This document shows, piece by piece, positions 36,101 to 48,289 of a stretch of 64,000 nucleotides of DNA (positions are counted from its first letter, which is position 1; each line of letters begins with the position of its first letter). The position numbers were made by a program, and so were the translations under genes. A model generated the notes under the pieces. It had not been told where the DNA came from and did no database searches. It saw nothing but the letters and a program-made list of their open reading frames with translations. The DNA is from Chloranthus sessilifolius (taxonomy: Eukaryota; Streptophyta; Magnoliopsida; Chloranthales; Chloranthaceae), in assembly GCA_021018995.1 (NCBI GenBank), contig CM037595.1, positions 95,554,491 through 95,618,490 of the forward strand, given 5' to 3'.

Positions 36101-39100
36101 AAATTTATATATGTTTTCTTATTTAAATTAAAGGATGAAGCATTTAGTAAATTTATCTCTTATAAGGTTGTAGTGAAAAATCTATTAGATTTAAAAATTA
36201 AGGCATTGAGATCGGATAATGGAGTGAATACATGTTACATGAATTTTCAAATTTTTTGTGACAAATATGAAATCATTCATAAATTCACCGCTCAATTTTC
36301 TGCTCAATCTAATGGAATTGTTGAAAGGAAAAACGAACTCTAGTATAAATGGTAAATTCTATGTTATCAAATTCGGGTTTGAATTCAAATCTAAGGGAGA
36401 AGCGTTACTAATTGCATGTTACATTTTAAATCGGATACCACATAAAAAGTCCTCTAAACCTTCATATAAAGTTTGGAATAATAAACCTCCCAAATTACAT
36501 TATTTAAAAGTGTGGGGTTATAGAGCGCTTGTTAGGGTACCTGATTATAAACGTACAAAATTGAGTCCTAAAGCCATATAATGTATTTTTGTGAGATATT
36601 CTTCTAATAGTCCTACATATAGATTTGTAGTCTGCAAGCATAATAATGTTTTTTAAAAATATTCAATTTTTGAACCAAGAGATGTCGTATTTTATGATAA
36701 TAAATTCTCCGCCATTCCCAAATTTCTTGTATCCTCTAACTTGGATGAATCTTCTAACTTTTCTCATCTCTTTAGTAATGAAAATAAAGAGATGGAACTT
36801 AGAAGAAGTAAGAGACTTAGGAAAACCACCGATTTTGATTCAAATTTTTATGTGTATCTTGTAGAAGGAACCAGAAATGAGAAAACTAAAAAAATGAAGT
36901 TTATTTTAAATATCGATAAAGATCCTAAAACATTTTATGAAGCTAGAAAGTCTATTGATTCTACATTTTGGAAAGAAATTATAAATGATTAAATAAATTC
37001 AATCATGCCTAATAATACATGGGAATTAGTAGATTTACCACAAGAATCTAATTCTATAGGTTGTAAGTGAATATTCAAAAGAAAACTAAATCCTAATGAC
37101 ATATAAATAAGTTTAAGATTAGACTTGTTACCAAAGGTTTTAAATAAAAGAATGGTATTTATTATTTTGATACCTATGTTCAAGTGCATAGGATTTCTTT
37201 TTTCAGGATATTATTTGCTTTTGCTTTTTTATATAAACTCAAAGTTCATCAAATGAATGTTAAGATGGCCTTTTTAAATTATAAACTTAAAGAGGAAATA
37301 TATATAGAATAATCAGAGGGTTTTATAATGCAAGGACTTGAAAATAAAGTTTGTACACTAATTAGATCCATATATGGTCTAAAATAATTTTCTAAACAGT
37401 GGCATGAAAAATTTGATAATATTATTTTATCATATGGCTTCAAAATTAATAAATCAGATAAATAAATTTATAATAAGATATCAAACGATAAAGGTGTGAT
37501 AGTTTGCATGTATGTGGATGATCTCTTAATTTTTTTATACTGATTTATAAAGTATTAAAAATATAAAAAGTTTATTGGCTTCAAAATTTGATATAAAAGA
37601 TATAAGTAAAGCTAATGTAATTCTTGGAATAAAATTATTTAAACAAGATAATATTATTATTTTATCTCAGTCACATTATATAGAAAAAGTGTTAAAGAAA
37701 TTTAAATCTAATGAAAAATTAGCACCAACACCTTTTAATTCAAGTGTAAAATTAAAACCCAACGGCAACAGAAGTGCATCTCAATTAAAATATTCTAGAG
37801 TAATTGGTAGTCTGATGTATACTACTCATTGCACTAGACCGTATATTGCTTATGTAGTAGGAAAATTAAATAGATATACTAGTAATCCTAGTCATGAACA
37901 CTGATAAACAATTGGTAGATTATTAAGTTATCTAAATAAAATTAAGGATTATGCATTATATTATGTTGGTTATCCAACAGTACTTTGAAGGATATATAGA
38001 CGCTAGTTGGAACAATGATTCAAATGAATCAAGGTCTATGAGTGGATAGGTATTTACTCTTGGAGGTGCCGCTATTTCTTGGGGATCAAAGAAATAAACA
38101 TGCATTACACATGCAACTATGGAATCAGAATTTATTGCTCTTGCGACAAAGAGCAAGGAAGCAGAGTGGTTAAGAAATTTATTATTAGAAATTCCTATCT
38201 GGCTTAAGCCTATGCCACCAATATCTTTATTCAGTGATAGTGAAGCTACACTATCTAAAGCTTATAGCAAAATTTATAACGGATAATTTAGACATATAAG
38301 TTTTAGACACAGTTATGTTAGTCTGTTAGTCAATTATTTCGTGAAGGAGTAATTACTATAAATTCAATAAGGACCTTTACAAATTTAGTGGATCCATTTA
38401 CGAAAGGTCTTACGAGAGATGTGATAATTAAAACATTGGAAGGGATGAATTTAAAGCCTAATAAATTACATCACCTATGATGATAATCTAACCTATTTGC
38501 TGTAGTCCAGAAACTAAAGGTTCAATGAGAAAAATAAGTCATAAGAAGTGATTGCACATTATTAAAAGTGTGAGTATACAACTCAAACCATCTCAAGTAA
38601 TAATGTGGTACTTGTAACGTAAGGAAGAAGTTGAGATAATTCTCTTGATCAATCTATAACATATAATGTTGAAATATCTTAGTTACAAGGGCATTTATGA
38701 TAGAAATGACCTATATGAGTTACGAAGTGTGCCACTTTGAAGATATATAAAGACTTTTCTTGAATACAACTCATGAACACCGGGGTATAAACTCAAGGCC
38801 ATAAAAAGTGTTGGTTATAGAAATAAAATGAAACTTAGATTACTTATGTATGTGATATATCCGATTGATTATACAAGAAATTTAGTTCAAAACTTTAGAT
38901 CAATGAAGTTCTTTATCAACTTTTGACTTATTATCATTAAGTGAAGGATCGATTCCTTAAGACACCTTCATTTATGCATGCAATAGTCAATAAATGCTCA
39001 AATATATTTGGTATATATATATATTGTCTTTGGTTATCAGATTTATTTTTGATATTTAACAAAATAGGGGAGGATGGATATTTATTTTGTAAATAGGGGA

Positions 39101-39702
39101 GGAATGTTGGATATTTATCAAAATAAATACTTATTTATTACTTTAATAATATTTATTTATTATTAATTTAATCATATTTATTTATTAGTTTTGTTTGTCT
39201 TTAAATGATTCTTTAAAATTATTAGTTCCACGTGGAAAAGATGTTTTTGACAATACTTGAACCTTCACCCTTCAAGTCAAAGTGATTTGAATTTTGAATT
39301 ATATTGGAGGGAAAATATTCTCATTACAAGTTAAAAGGCATTATAAAAGTTTTGTCCCACTTCATTTTTTTACAAGAATGTTGCTTGTCATATATATGAA
39401 AATTTACCTTTCATATTGTTTGGCTTGAAAGTAGAATCATGACTCATATCAATGGTAATCGCGGCGCATATGCACACTTGTGCGATGTGCGATGTGCGAA
39501 TGATGCAATTGATGCTTTTATGACACACTTTGCACTTCAATTGGGTCACACACTACAGTAAAACGTAGTGTGTGACGAATCAGTGCTTCACCAAGGCTTT
39601 ATTGTATCCTAGAGGTGAAATTGTTGTTATCCCGTTGCGTATAGGGGGACTTGAAGCAATTTTTTGGTTTATTCCATTCACTTTTGTATAATCCCTCCAA
39701 TA
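33155..39702 (+). mobile_element. Full-length Copia fossil with two LTRs and target duplication
   Basis: LTRs lie at 33,155-33,808 and 39,105-39,702, start TGTTGGATATTT and are preceded at the 3' side by a purine tract. CTATA flanks both ends (33,150-33,154 and 39,703-39,707). Inside, in Copia order: gag with zinc-knuckle-like segments (33,841-35,450), protease, integrase (about 35,990-36,600), reverse transcriptase (36,900-37,550, MYVDDLLI) and RNase H (to about 38,440). By eye the first 250 LTR bases differ at nearly one in ten, so it is old, probably some millions of years. The coding region is broken many times. Confidence 0.88.
34300..35640 (+). repeat. Internal triplication in the Copia gag region
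   Basis: The same block (coding for LVSKAHIVEDAST followed by a Lys-rich stretch and KKDFKRGK) starts near 34,435, 34,705 and 35,180. The second and third copies both run into a zinc-knuckle-like segment (HFKRDC) and SEVNMVDG. Extra copies differ from each other at many sites, so the duplication is not recent. Confidence 0.75.
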
Positions 39703-39759
39703 CTATATAGATCATGGCCTTCAAACCAGACAGCTTAGGTGGTATTTTCACATGACACA

Positions 39760-41640
39760 TGTGACGTCCCGAAATTTTTTTACTTTCAAACGGGTCTGAT
39801 TTTGTGTGATATGATCGTTAGATGAGTGATTGTACACTGACGTACAGTGTACCGGCTTAACACCCCAAACTGAGTCTTTATGTATAAAAGCAAATGGATA
39901 AGAGATTTCCATTTTTGCTTTGTTTGTTTGTGAAAGAAGAAAGGAAGAGAACCTAAACTCCTTTTTCTCCTATTCTTCAAGAGTGAGCCAACCGTTTGAT
40001 CACACCATAGGCGATAGATAGAGTGATGAGTATTGTGTGCTTAAGTGGAGATTCATCGTAGACTTCATTTTGACTAAATTGTTAGAGGAATCCACGATTT
40101 TCGCTCTCAAATCCTTCGTGGCAAAGATTCTTGAAAAGCATGTGATCGACCAAATAAAGGTAAGCAAGATGTGTTAATTTTATGATAAGTGATTGTATCA
40201 AGCTTTAGTAAAAATGTGATTGAAATTGTGATATATAAGATACAATTTTAGAGAAAAATGATTTAGGGAAGAAGAAGCCCGTATTACTGGGAATCTATCA
40301 AAATCGATCGATCGAAATCAGGAACCGATCAATAGATTTTAACAGGATAGAACTGTGAAGAGTTTATGGAGAAATCGATAAAGTGAAAAGGAATTCGATC
40401 GATCGATTTTAGATTTCTGATCGATCGATTTGTAAACCGATCGATCGGATTGTGACCACAGAGAAATGTGGAAAATCTGAAGAAATCGATCGATCGAACT
40501 AGAATTCGATCAATTGATTTTAGAACCGATCGATCGATTTGGGATTCGACCGATTGATTTGTCCAGTATATGAGATTTTCTGTTTTTGAGAAAGAAACTT
40601 GGGGAGACTTTACGATTTCATTTTCTTCGTCATTTTTGACGTGTAAGATATAAATTTGATGTGTTATAGGTTAAGATCAATAGTGCGTGATAGGAGGGCT
40701 ATCTTGAGAAGAGGAAATCTTCTTTTTGGCTTCAAGTCGAAGTAGGGAAAATCCCATAACATGTATATTTGATACAACTACCATGGATCTATTGTGATAT
40801 GATTAATAAAATGGAGTAAATCATGAATTTTACCATCTAATACGCATGAGCTTTATACATGGATTCAAACAGGAGAATGTGTATGTGTGTACTACGTAAG
40901 ATGTGTACATGTGTGTGTGTGAACTTCAAGATTTCCAAACTCTAAATCTAGTTATAAAATACCACATTTCACGGTGATAAATTATAAGTTAGACTTTGCA
41001 CTTTGATTTAAGGTTCACAATAAATAAATCCCTTGTACTCCGGGATGACGGGATATCCGTTTATTTTCTTATCGATTTGCGGTAAATTTCGTTCGGCACA
41101 AGCATCCCTCATACGAAGGGGCTTGGACATCATGAAAATGGTTAATTGAACGACGATGATTGGGATTCCCATCGATATATGTGTGGCTCTCGATGCTATA
41201 TATGCTCGATATTATATTTAAGTGACCAATTTAAATTTTCTTTTGATATGAGAATCAATTTTGGAAATCATGTGAATGAGCTTTGAAATCTGCATTTAAT
41301 ATCAGTTTTTCTTCAATTCAAATACCTTTAACTCATGATTCCTTATCTTGAAATGCATGTCAATTATATCATGAGGTATATGTGTGATATGATAATCTAC
41401 ATGTTATTGATGATTCCCTATTGAGCTTAAGATGCTAGCACATCCCTCGACTATATGTCACATGTATAGGTTTAGATGCTGATACTGGGGATCTTGATCT
41501 TGAGGACTTAGAGTACATTCCGGAGGAGGAGACTGAGCCCCTTCCAGAGGAGTTTTTCTGATCAGCTTGGGAGACTAGTCATATTAGATTTTTGTGTGGT
41601 CTGTATGGATTTGCCTTGGTATGTCCAGCCAGTTTTTGTT
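39760..41640 (+). mobile_element. Gypsy-type large LTR, plus sense, incomplete
   Basis: It starts TGTGACGTCCCGAAATTTTT, a typical opening of Tekay/Del-type LTRs, inside a MITE arm. ATCGATCGAT words recur at 40,300-40,560. A GGTTTAGATGCTGATACTGG / GAGGAGGAGACTGAGCC segment near 41,470-41,550 is of a kind common near the end of such LTRs. The far end is not clear and may be cut by the next element. Confidence 0.55.
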
Positions 41641-43289
41641 AGAAATTACTAAATATACTATGTCAAAATGATTAGAAAACCACTTTTGCAATATAAAAAA
41701 GAACCACTGCCCAAGCAGTGGTGTAATAATCCACTCCTCAAATCTATTATTTATTAAGTTAAAATTGTGACAGTTCGGATTTCGACACCCCAAAACTCGT
41801 GTCATCAGCACGATCCTCCAGACCGTGCTCCATAGATCTGTGCAGAACATTGGTATAGCAAGCAATAACTAAATAAGATAAGACAATTAACTATACGATG
41901 CAGAAATAAATATGTTAATCTAGGCATAAACTCAAAAGATAGTTCTACTTTCATGCCGACGCATGAACAGAAAACCGATCCGAACCATCGGTGATAAACA
42001 GATTACCTCAGATGGTTCGCTAAAAGAATTATATCATTTAAATACATTATTTCTCAAAATAAAAACTTGACATATCAAACCACACAAAATGCTCTCAAAA
42101 CTCTCCCTATTAAAGTACTCAGCGAAGTCTCCTAGAATAAGTCCTCGGGAGGAGGCTCTAACTCTTCCCCAGGCACGTAATTCGAATCACTTGAATCCGC
42201 GTCTCTCGAAACCTTAGCAGCTACAAGCAAAGGACCTGCGACGTTTAGTCTAAAGGAGTGAGCTACATCCTAGCTCAATAGGGAACAACTCAATGAACAT
42301 ATAAGTCAAATCCTCACATATATTCCATGATATTTATAGCATGATGCATTAATGAACTTACGGGAAAAACAATTTAAATGATTTTCATGCTGTTTAGATG
42401 ATTACACTATGCATTGAAGTTTACTGGTGGTTTACATGTTTCATTTATTCTCAAACTGTTCATGAATTTCACTGAATCGGCCTAAAGAAACTTAAATCTT
42501 CAACTTAAGTAATCCCCGAGTAATATAGCATCGAGCCCCGATGGAATACCCACCATTGTCGTCTAAATAAACAATTGTCACATATATTTCACACTTGAAA
42601 TACTACCCAGGTCCCTTTCTCATAGGCAACGGGGTCTAGTTCTTATCTCAACATCCCTGGGATGTGCTATTGGTGTACGGATTGACCGCCATATCGGTAT
42701 ACGGATTGACCGCCGTATCGGTCACGGATATTCTGCCGAGTCAGTTGTGGGTATCCCGCCACATCGGTGGGATATTTTATTCAAATATTAAATAACAAAA
42801 ATATCATGTGCTTTACTTATAGTTGTTATTCACCAAGTAAGTATGTTAATTTATATCGATTAGGCCTTATCACTCTTTGTTCACTCTTGCTTTACAATAT
42901 CACTTACATCCTTGGGATGTCTAAATCACTCGCATCACACAGATTCCTTTATCACTTTCTCATCCCCTGGGGATGTTTCATTTTCATTTACTCACACGGT
43001 GTCACACACACACACTCATTAAGAATTTATATGATTCAAGCATTTTCATTTCATTTCTATATCACTACATACATGCTCTTGTAATTAACAGTATATGTTC
43101 AAGGTGTTCCTTACCTCAAGTCTCTGAAGGTCCAAGCATCAAGGTCCCACACGGCTCCTTATGCTCGCGTTCACACGTACCACCTATGGTACACCATAAC
43201 ACAATCACAACATCAATAAGGATGCCATAGAAAAGGTTCAAGACTCTCCATAAACCTCAAAGTCTAATTAAAAGTCAACTAAAACTGTC

Positions 43290-43500
43290 AAAATTGATTA
43301 ATCTATCTCCCAAAATCGATTAATCGATTCTAAATCAATTAATCAAAAATCCAAAATCGATTAATCGATTAATCAAAAATCCAAGATCGATTAATCGATT
43401 TTCCAAATCGATTAGTCGATTTTCTCAAGCCTAATCTTTCAGCCACTATAGGTGCTCAGTCGATTAGTCGATTTCCAAATCGATTAATCGAAATTCAAAA
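43290..43500. repeat. ATCGATTAATCGATT array in the Gypsy LTR
   Basis: AAATCGATTAATCGATT and variants (CGATTAGTCGATT) occur about ten times in 210 bp, in pairs separated by short spacers. Confidence 0.8.
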
Positions 43501-44389
43501 CTGAAAGTTGAAAAGGGCATAGAACTCAGTCCCTTTTCGGGCTGTTCTTCCAAATCTTTTTCTTCCATTTTTTCTTTCTTTTCTATGTCTTCAATTCATC
43601 ATTTTCACTATACTTGACTGAATTTAATAATCAAAATTTTATGCATTTAAATATAACAAAACTCACCTCAACTCAATCTCTTAAAGAATGGATTGGTTGG
43701 TTTAATGGCTAGGGTTCCAGCTCTTGCTTCAACGGTCCTTCACGCGTCAAATTCGGCATTCAATGCTCAAACCCTTCCTTCAATCAAGTCACATTAACTT
43801 CTCCTTGCCATTAACTCCCCTTTTACTCTCTCTCTCTCTCTCTTAACTTCTCTCACCAACCAAACAAGAGAATAGCTTCTCTTAGGTTATTAAAACCCTT
43901 ATAACCCTCTTCAACTTTGGTATTAAGCACATACACCAAAGATAGGTGTATGTGGCCCTTAACTAACACCATACACTATGCTTAGGGTCATCCTACATTA
44001 CATAATACTTTCCTTCTCAAGTCTACTGTTTGATCATCACTTGGTCAACCTATGACCAATCGGACACGGATCCCGAGATCACTATTTTTCGCTCAATTTT
44101 TAGGAATATTTCATTCTCCTCACCTTGAGAATTTTCGTCCTCGAAAATGAACCAAAAAGGTGTGTCGATTGGGTACCCCACACACAGGTGATGTCATGTA
44201 CCCGATCACGAAAAATTAAATAATTTTGCCACACGCAATGCAAGAAGTAATGGTGCAAGTGAATTTCAAAAAATATGATTTTCATTTCATGTATTCCAAA
44301 AAGTTTACAATTGTCTCGTTTCTCAATAATTACAATTCAAAGTTTAATTATAACACCACAAAAACTCAAAAAGTGATCACGAAAGAAGA

Positions 44390-45540
44390 AGCTCACGCGT
44401 CCCTCCCTACCGGTTCTGGTCGAGTGACTACGCCTCGTCATTGTGGCGTAAGCGGATGTGCGACATTTGTGACACCCAAATGGAAAGGGGTGGCTCCCGC
44501 AGTCCAAGCCTGCTTTTACGTGAGGCACTGCTGGTAGTCTAGAGGATAAATGTACCGCATGGTGTGGTACATCAAAAAGTCCATGCGCCTGTTCATCTGC
44601 TGATTGTTGGCCTCCATTCGGGCCAACACATCCTCGATAGTAGGCACTGGGCGAGCTGCTCGTCGACAATAGGATGATGTAGGTGTGGCAGCCGCTGACT
44701 GCGAAGGTGGCATAGAGGATGTGGTAGTAGGTGGCACTATGGGCTGCCCTTCTGGTGGTACTGAGGTATGAGATGGTGCTCCCTCAGTTGGTGGAATAAC
44801 GAGGTGTGCTCCCTCTACTGGCGGGTCCTGTTATGGTGGTGGGGGTGGTGGTGGTGCTACTGTTGCTGGGCCCTCAACTGGCAGAGTCCTCTTTAATAAT
44901 CGGTAGCTATGACCCCATGAAGCGATGGAGTAGTGCTTCACGTGGTCCGTAGCCTTCTCCTCATGGGGTGAGATGGCGTACTCTAGAGCGTAAGAATAGC
45001 ACTCCAGCATGCTCGAAATGAGGCGAGTGTATGACATCTTCTCCTTGGGCCTCAAAGGACCCTTCATCAACTTTCTTTTGATGTAGAACATCCCCTCTAA
45101 GACGATCTTGGTGGCGTCAAACCAACGGCCACAGAATGCCGTGTATAGAGCCTGTTGGACCAACTCCACCCTCTCTGTATCATGGCGCATCGGGTAGAGG
45201 TTACACTTGATTATAGAATCAAGCATCCACATGTAGTGGGGTAAATCTACCCTCCTAATGGACGATCCGGATCCGCCGAGCCCCTTAGTCATCTCGGTCC
45301 GAATCTCCTCAATTGGGATTTCTTGCTCAAAGGGGGGAAAAAGATTGGACTCTGGTACGTGATCGAGGTAGCATTCAAGGGATTGGTGTATGTGGGCTCT
45401 GGTAAAAAGGTAATGGCGACCGTCAATTTTGATCACCACGGTGTCATCAACGCGGCCCTGTTTCAGGTTCTGGTAAAATAGGCGAACTAGCCTAGAGTAG
45501 TAATACCCGTGTAGCGGCTTCAATAGGTTACCGAGGCCCA
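44390..45540 (-). other. Foreign domain joined to Gypsy gag
   Basis: An open frame (45,709-44,831) starts in gag (MTVREYGVEFMRLAHF; KRFQQGLRPDVEG) and runs on into YYYSRLVRLFYQNLKQGRVD, VVIKIDGRHYLFTRAHIHQS, LPHYMWMLDSIIKCNLYP and a poly-Pro tract. The next frame down (44,737-44,516) has a Ser/Pro-rich part and DVLARMEANNQQMNRRMDFL. This layout resembles the plant putative transposon proteins often labelled Transposase_32. It is not a standard part of Gypsy gag. The similarity is from memory of the family style. Confidence 0.45.
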
Positions 45541-46439
45541 CATTGACAGGATAGTTCTTAGCCCATTTGGTCTCACCCTCAACGTCCGGTCTCAACCCTT
45601 GTTGAAACCTCTTTGCTCTTATCATCTCCGTGATAACATAGTCGGGCACGAAGTGAGCAAGTCGCATAAATTCAACTCCATACTCCCTTACCGTCATTTT
45701 CCCTTGCAAGAGTTGTAAAAATTAGATCTCCATCTGATTCCTCACAACTTCTGAGAAATACTGTTTATTAAACTCCTCGACGAATTCATCCCACGTCTAG
45801 AGCAAATCTGGGGTCTCCTGAGCCCTAGTCCTAGGAACGGACTTCCACCAAGGCCCGACCTCCCCATCTAACATGTAGGCAGCCCAACGGACGCTCTCGT
45901 CCTCTGTGCACGTGAGCACACTAAATACTTTTTCCATTTTACTCAGCCAGTTTTTAGCCGCCATGGGCTCTACCTGCCCTGAAAAGCTAGGAGGACACAT
46001 CTGAAACTCTTTGGCGGTGTAGGTCCCATCGAGGCGAGGTGGGCGTCTGATCGTGGGTAGTATGAGCTGCCAAGGATGTTGCCTGTTGTGCCATGACAGT
46101 TGCCATGATTTCTATAGTGTGCATCATCCTCTGACGCTCTTCTCTCTCTTCGTTTCTTTCTCTAACTCTCTCCTGTTCCCTCTGATCTCGATCCTGATTC
46201 TCTGCCTGATCTTGGCTCTCTTGGCCACCACTACCTGAAGCCGCTCTATTTCCCAAAGGTACTCGATTGGCATCCGAGATGAAATCATCTCGACTACGTA
46301 AATTCCTATTATGACTGCCCCTGGGTCGGCCTCTTCCCTTAGAAGACATCACGGTCTGCACGTAAAACCAAAGTTTTGTTAGCAGAAATCTCTATGCCCT
46401 GACAAAAATAATGATTGTTAGAATTTCTAAAAGAAATGG

Positions 46440-46746
46440 CTCTTAGAAACATTGGTATAGCGAGCAATAACTAAACAAGATAAGACAATTAACTGCAAGA
46501 TGCAGAAATAAATATGCTAATCTAGGCATAAACTCAAAGGACAGTTCTACTTTCATGTCGATGCATGAACAGAGAACCGATCCGAACCATGCAGCATATG
46601 TTTATTTCGCATGGTTGCGATAATTGTCTATTCATCTGTTTAGTTATTGCTCGCTATACCAATGTTCCGCATAGATCTATGGGGCACGGTCTGGAGGATC
46701 GTGCTGATGGCACATGTTTTGGGGTGTCGAAATCTGGGTTGTCACA
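46440..46746. repeat. Inverted repeat made of two LTR ends
   Basis: ATTGGTATAGCGAGCAATAA (46,451) is repeated in inverse as TTATTGCTCGCTATACCAAT (46,646-46,665). The left part matches 41,850-41,980 directly; the right part matches 41,766-41,900 in inverse. So two pieces of one LTR now face each other. Confidence 0.75.
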
Positions 46747-46859
46747 AAAATAGTGGTTTAATTCCTAACTCTCATATCACGTGCACTCCTTCCTATTGTC
46801 ACGTGCAAAACTATTGGGATCCCAAAATTCTATTCATTTAGAACTCTTTTTTGTAGCTA

Positions 46860-47263
46860 ACAAAACTACTGGCTCCCCCTCTCTCTCGCCCCATCTCCCT
46901 CTCACTCCATCTTCCTCTTCGAAACCCTAGCCTCCATTGAAGGGGATCTGTGTTGAAGGTTGGAGACGATGTTGAAGCGATTTCTAATCTCCGTTCAGAT
47001 CACCTTCCTAGTTGATCAGATTCAGATTGGCTCAAAAGATTCTACCCTAACTCTCTAGATTCAGGTCATCTCTCTCCTCGTCACACCCTAACTCTCTAGA
47101 TTCAGGTCATCTCCCTCCTCCTCAAACCCTAACTCGGATCAAAAGACGCGCGCTCCTGAAAAATCTCTCTCTCTCTCTCATAGTCTCTTTCTCCTCTTCT
47201 TCTTCTTCCTCTTCTTCTTCTTCTCTGATCTTTTCAGATATCTTCTGTAAATAGAAAAAAAAA
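46860..47263 (+). promoter_or_regulatory. Pyrimidine-rich leader upstream of the CPB exon
   Basis: The stretch before the capping-protein ATG is strongly CT-rich, as plant 5' leaders often are: runs of CTCTCT near 46,880 and 47,165, then CTTCTTCTTC to 47,225. A segment of about 55 bp beginning CCCTAACTCTCTAGATTC occurs twice in tandem near 47,033-47,130. No clear TATA box was found. Confidence 0.4.
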
Positions 47264-47392
47264 ATGGAAGTTGCAATGGATCTGATGCAGAGGATCTCTC
47301 TGAACCAGTCAGAAAGCGCTCTATCAGCTCTTCTATCCCTAATCCCTCAGCACTCCTCAGATCTCCTCTCTCAAGTTGATCAACCTCTGCAG
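47264..47392 (+). CDS. CPB: F-actin-capping protein subunit beta, first coding exon
   Basis: The exon opens with ATG after an AAAAAAAA stretch and codes for 43 residues: MEVAMDLMQRISLNQSES, then ALSALLSLIPQHSSDLLSQ and VDQPLQ, with a GT donor directly after CAG. It matches the N terminus of plant CapZ beta, including the LSLIPQHSSDLLSQVD block. With the alpha subunit this protein caps actin barbed ends. No second exon is visible up to 64,000. Either intron 1 is longer than 16.6 kb (MHF1 shows such introns occur here) or this is a detached first exon. The neighbouring intron sequence holds LINE, TRIM and pseudogene debris. Confidence 0.8.
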
Positions 47393-47642
47393 GTTTTATT
47401 GTTGTTTCTCTTTTTTGGTGTTTTGATATGGTTTTCATTATGTGATATGTTTGTATTTTTCTTTCATTTATCACCTGATTTGAATCAGATTTCGCTTCGA
47501 AATTACATGCTACCTTCTTTTCTAGCTCGATTCTGATGTTTTTATGATTATGAGTTTTTTGATTGAAAATTGATTTGGTTGATTTGTTGCTCTCTGTTTT
47601 TTGGCTTTGCTGTTGATATACTTTTGGCGGCCATTGGTACAT

Positions 47643-47645
<3 letters not shown>

Positions 47646-47693
<48 letters not shown>
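47646..47693. repeat. (AT)n microsatellite in CPB intron 1
   Basis: About 46 bases of alternating TA, 255 bp after the exon. Confidence 0.92.
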
Positions 47694-47695
<2 letters not shown>

Positions 47696-47984
47696 TTTTG
47701 GTTCTGCTAGGGATTTAATTTTTTGATGATAGCGCAAGTACTTTATAATTAGTTTAATTTTCATTTTCTTAGTATTACACATTTTGTTGTTGTAAGTGTT
47801 TTCATTGATTTTATCTGCATTCAATCATTGGCTGCGACAGTTGGTTAAATGCTTAAATCATTGGATTTCAAATAAGCTGATTAATCCAAAAATTCACATA
47901 GTTTTGATCTTCTTTCTTTTCCTTAGTAGAAACTCATTCTATGGCGTAGTATTGATGAGAATCCTCTTAGGCTAAAAGTTTATT

Positions 47985-48175
47985 TTTTTCAATTTTGGGG
48001 GGCGGGTTCATTTTTTCCAATTTTGGGTCGGTTTTTTAAACCTACCCAACCGGTTTTCAGTTTCGGCCACCCAAAATAAAAGATGAACCGAATGGGATTT
48101 GGTTTTGGTTCTATTTCGGTCCAGTTCGCTGGGGACCAGTTTTCCGGTACAAAACTTGCACCCCAACGTTTACGT
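47985..48175. repeat. CGGTT-type degenerate repeat
   Basis: CCCAACCGGTTTTCAGTTTCGG, CCGAATGGGATTTGGTTTTGG and CGGTCCAGTTCGC continue the same word style as at 770-1235. Confidence 0.5.
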
Positions 48176-48289
48176 TAGTTTAACTCCTACACATGTTTAC
48201 CTTAAAGAACTGATAAACACATAAGCTATGACAGGAAAACAAAGAAGATTGTGTGACTCCTTTATACCAATAAACAAAGTCTTTTGTGA

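Larger units (their letters stand above)
33063..39759. mobile_element. Foldback MITE arm split by the Copia insertion
   Basis: 33,063-33,154 (AAATCAGATAATGGCATTTG ... GCACCTAAGATCTATA) and 39,703-39,759 (CTATATAGATCATGGCCTTC ...) form one continuous MITE arm like 32,050-32,190 once the Copia is taken out. The arm is then cut again at 39,760 by a large LTR. Confidence 0.65.
41766..46746 (-). mobile_element. Gypsy fossil, minus strand, with large 3' LTR
   Basis: On the minus strand: gag from 46,361 (GRGRPRGSHNRNLRSRDDF) and 46,000-45,800 (CPPSFSGQVEPMAAKNWLSK), a domain of other origin (45,540-44,860), a scrap of the pol end with GAGGACGAAAATTCTC near 44,150-44,130, a purine tract, then a 3' LTR of about 2.35 kb from near 44,110 to 41,766 (ends in TGTCACA). 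Most of pol is gone. At the 5' side the LTR is shortened and partly inverted (46,440-46,746). It is broken and deleted. Confidence 0.7.

Noticed and set aside
44226-44537. Plus-strand frame MPHAMQEVMVQVNFKKYDFH
   Set aside because: It lies opposite the Gypsy fossil's coding strand and has no known motif.
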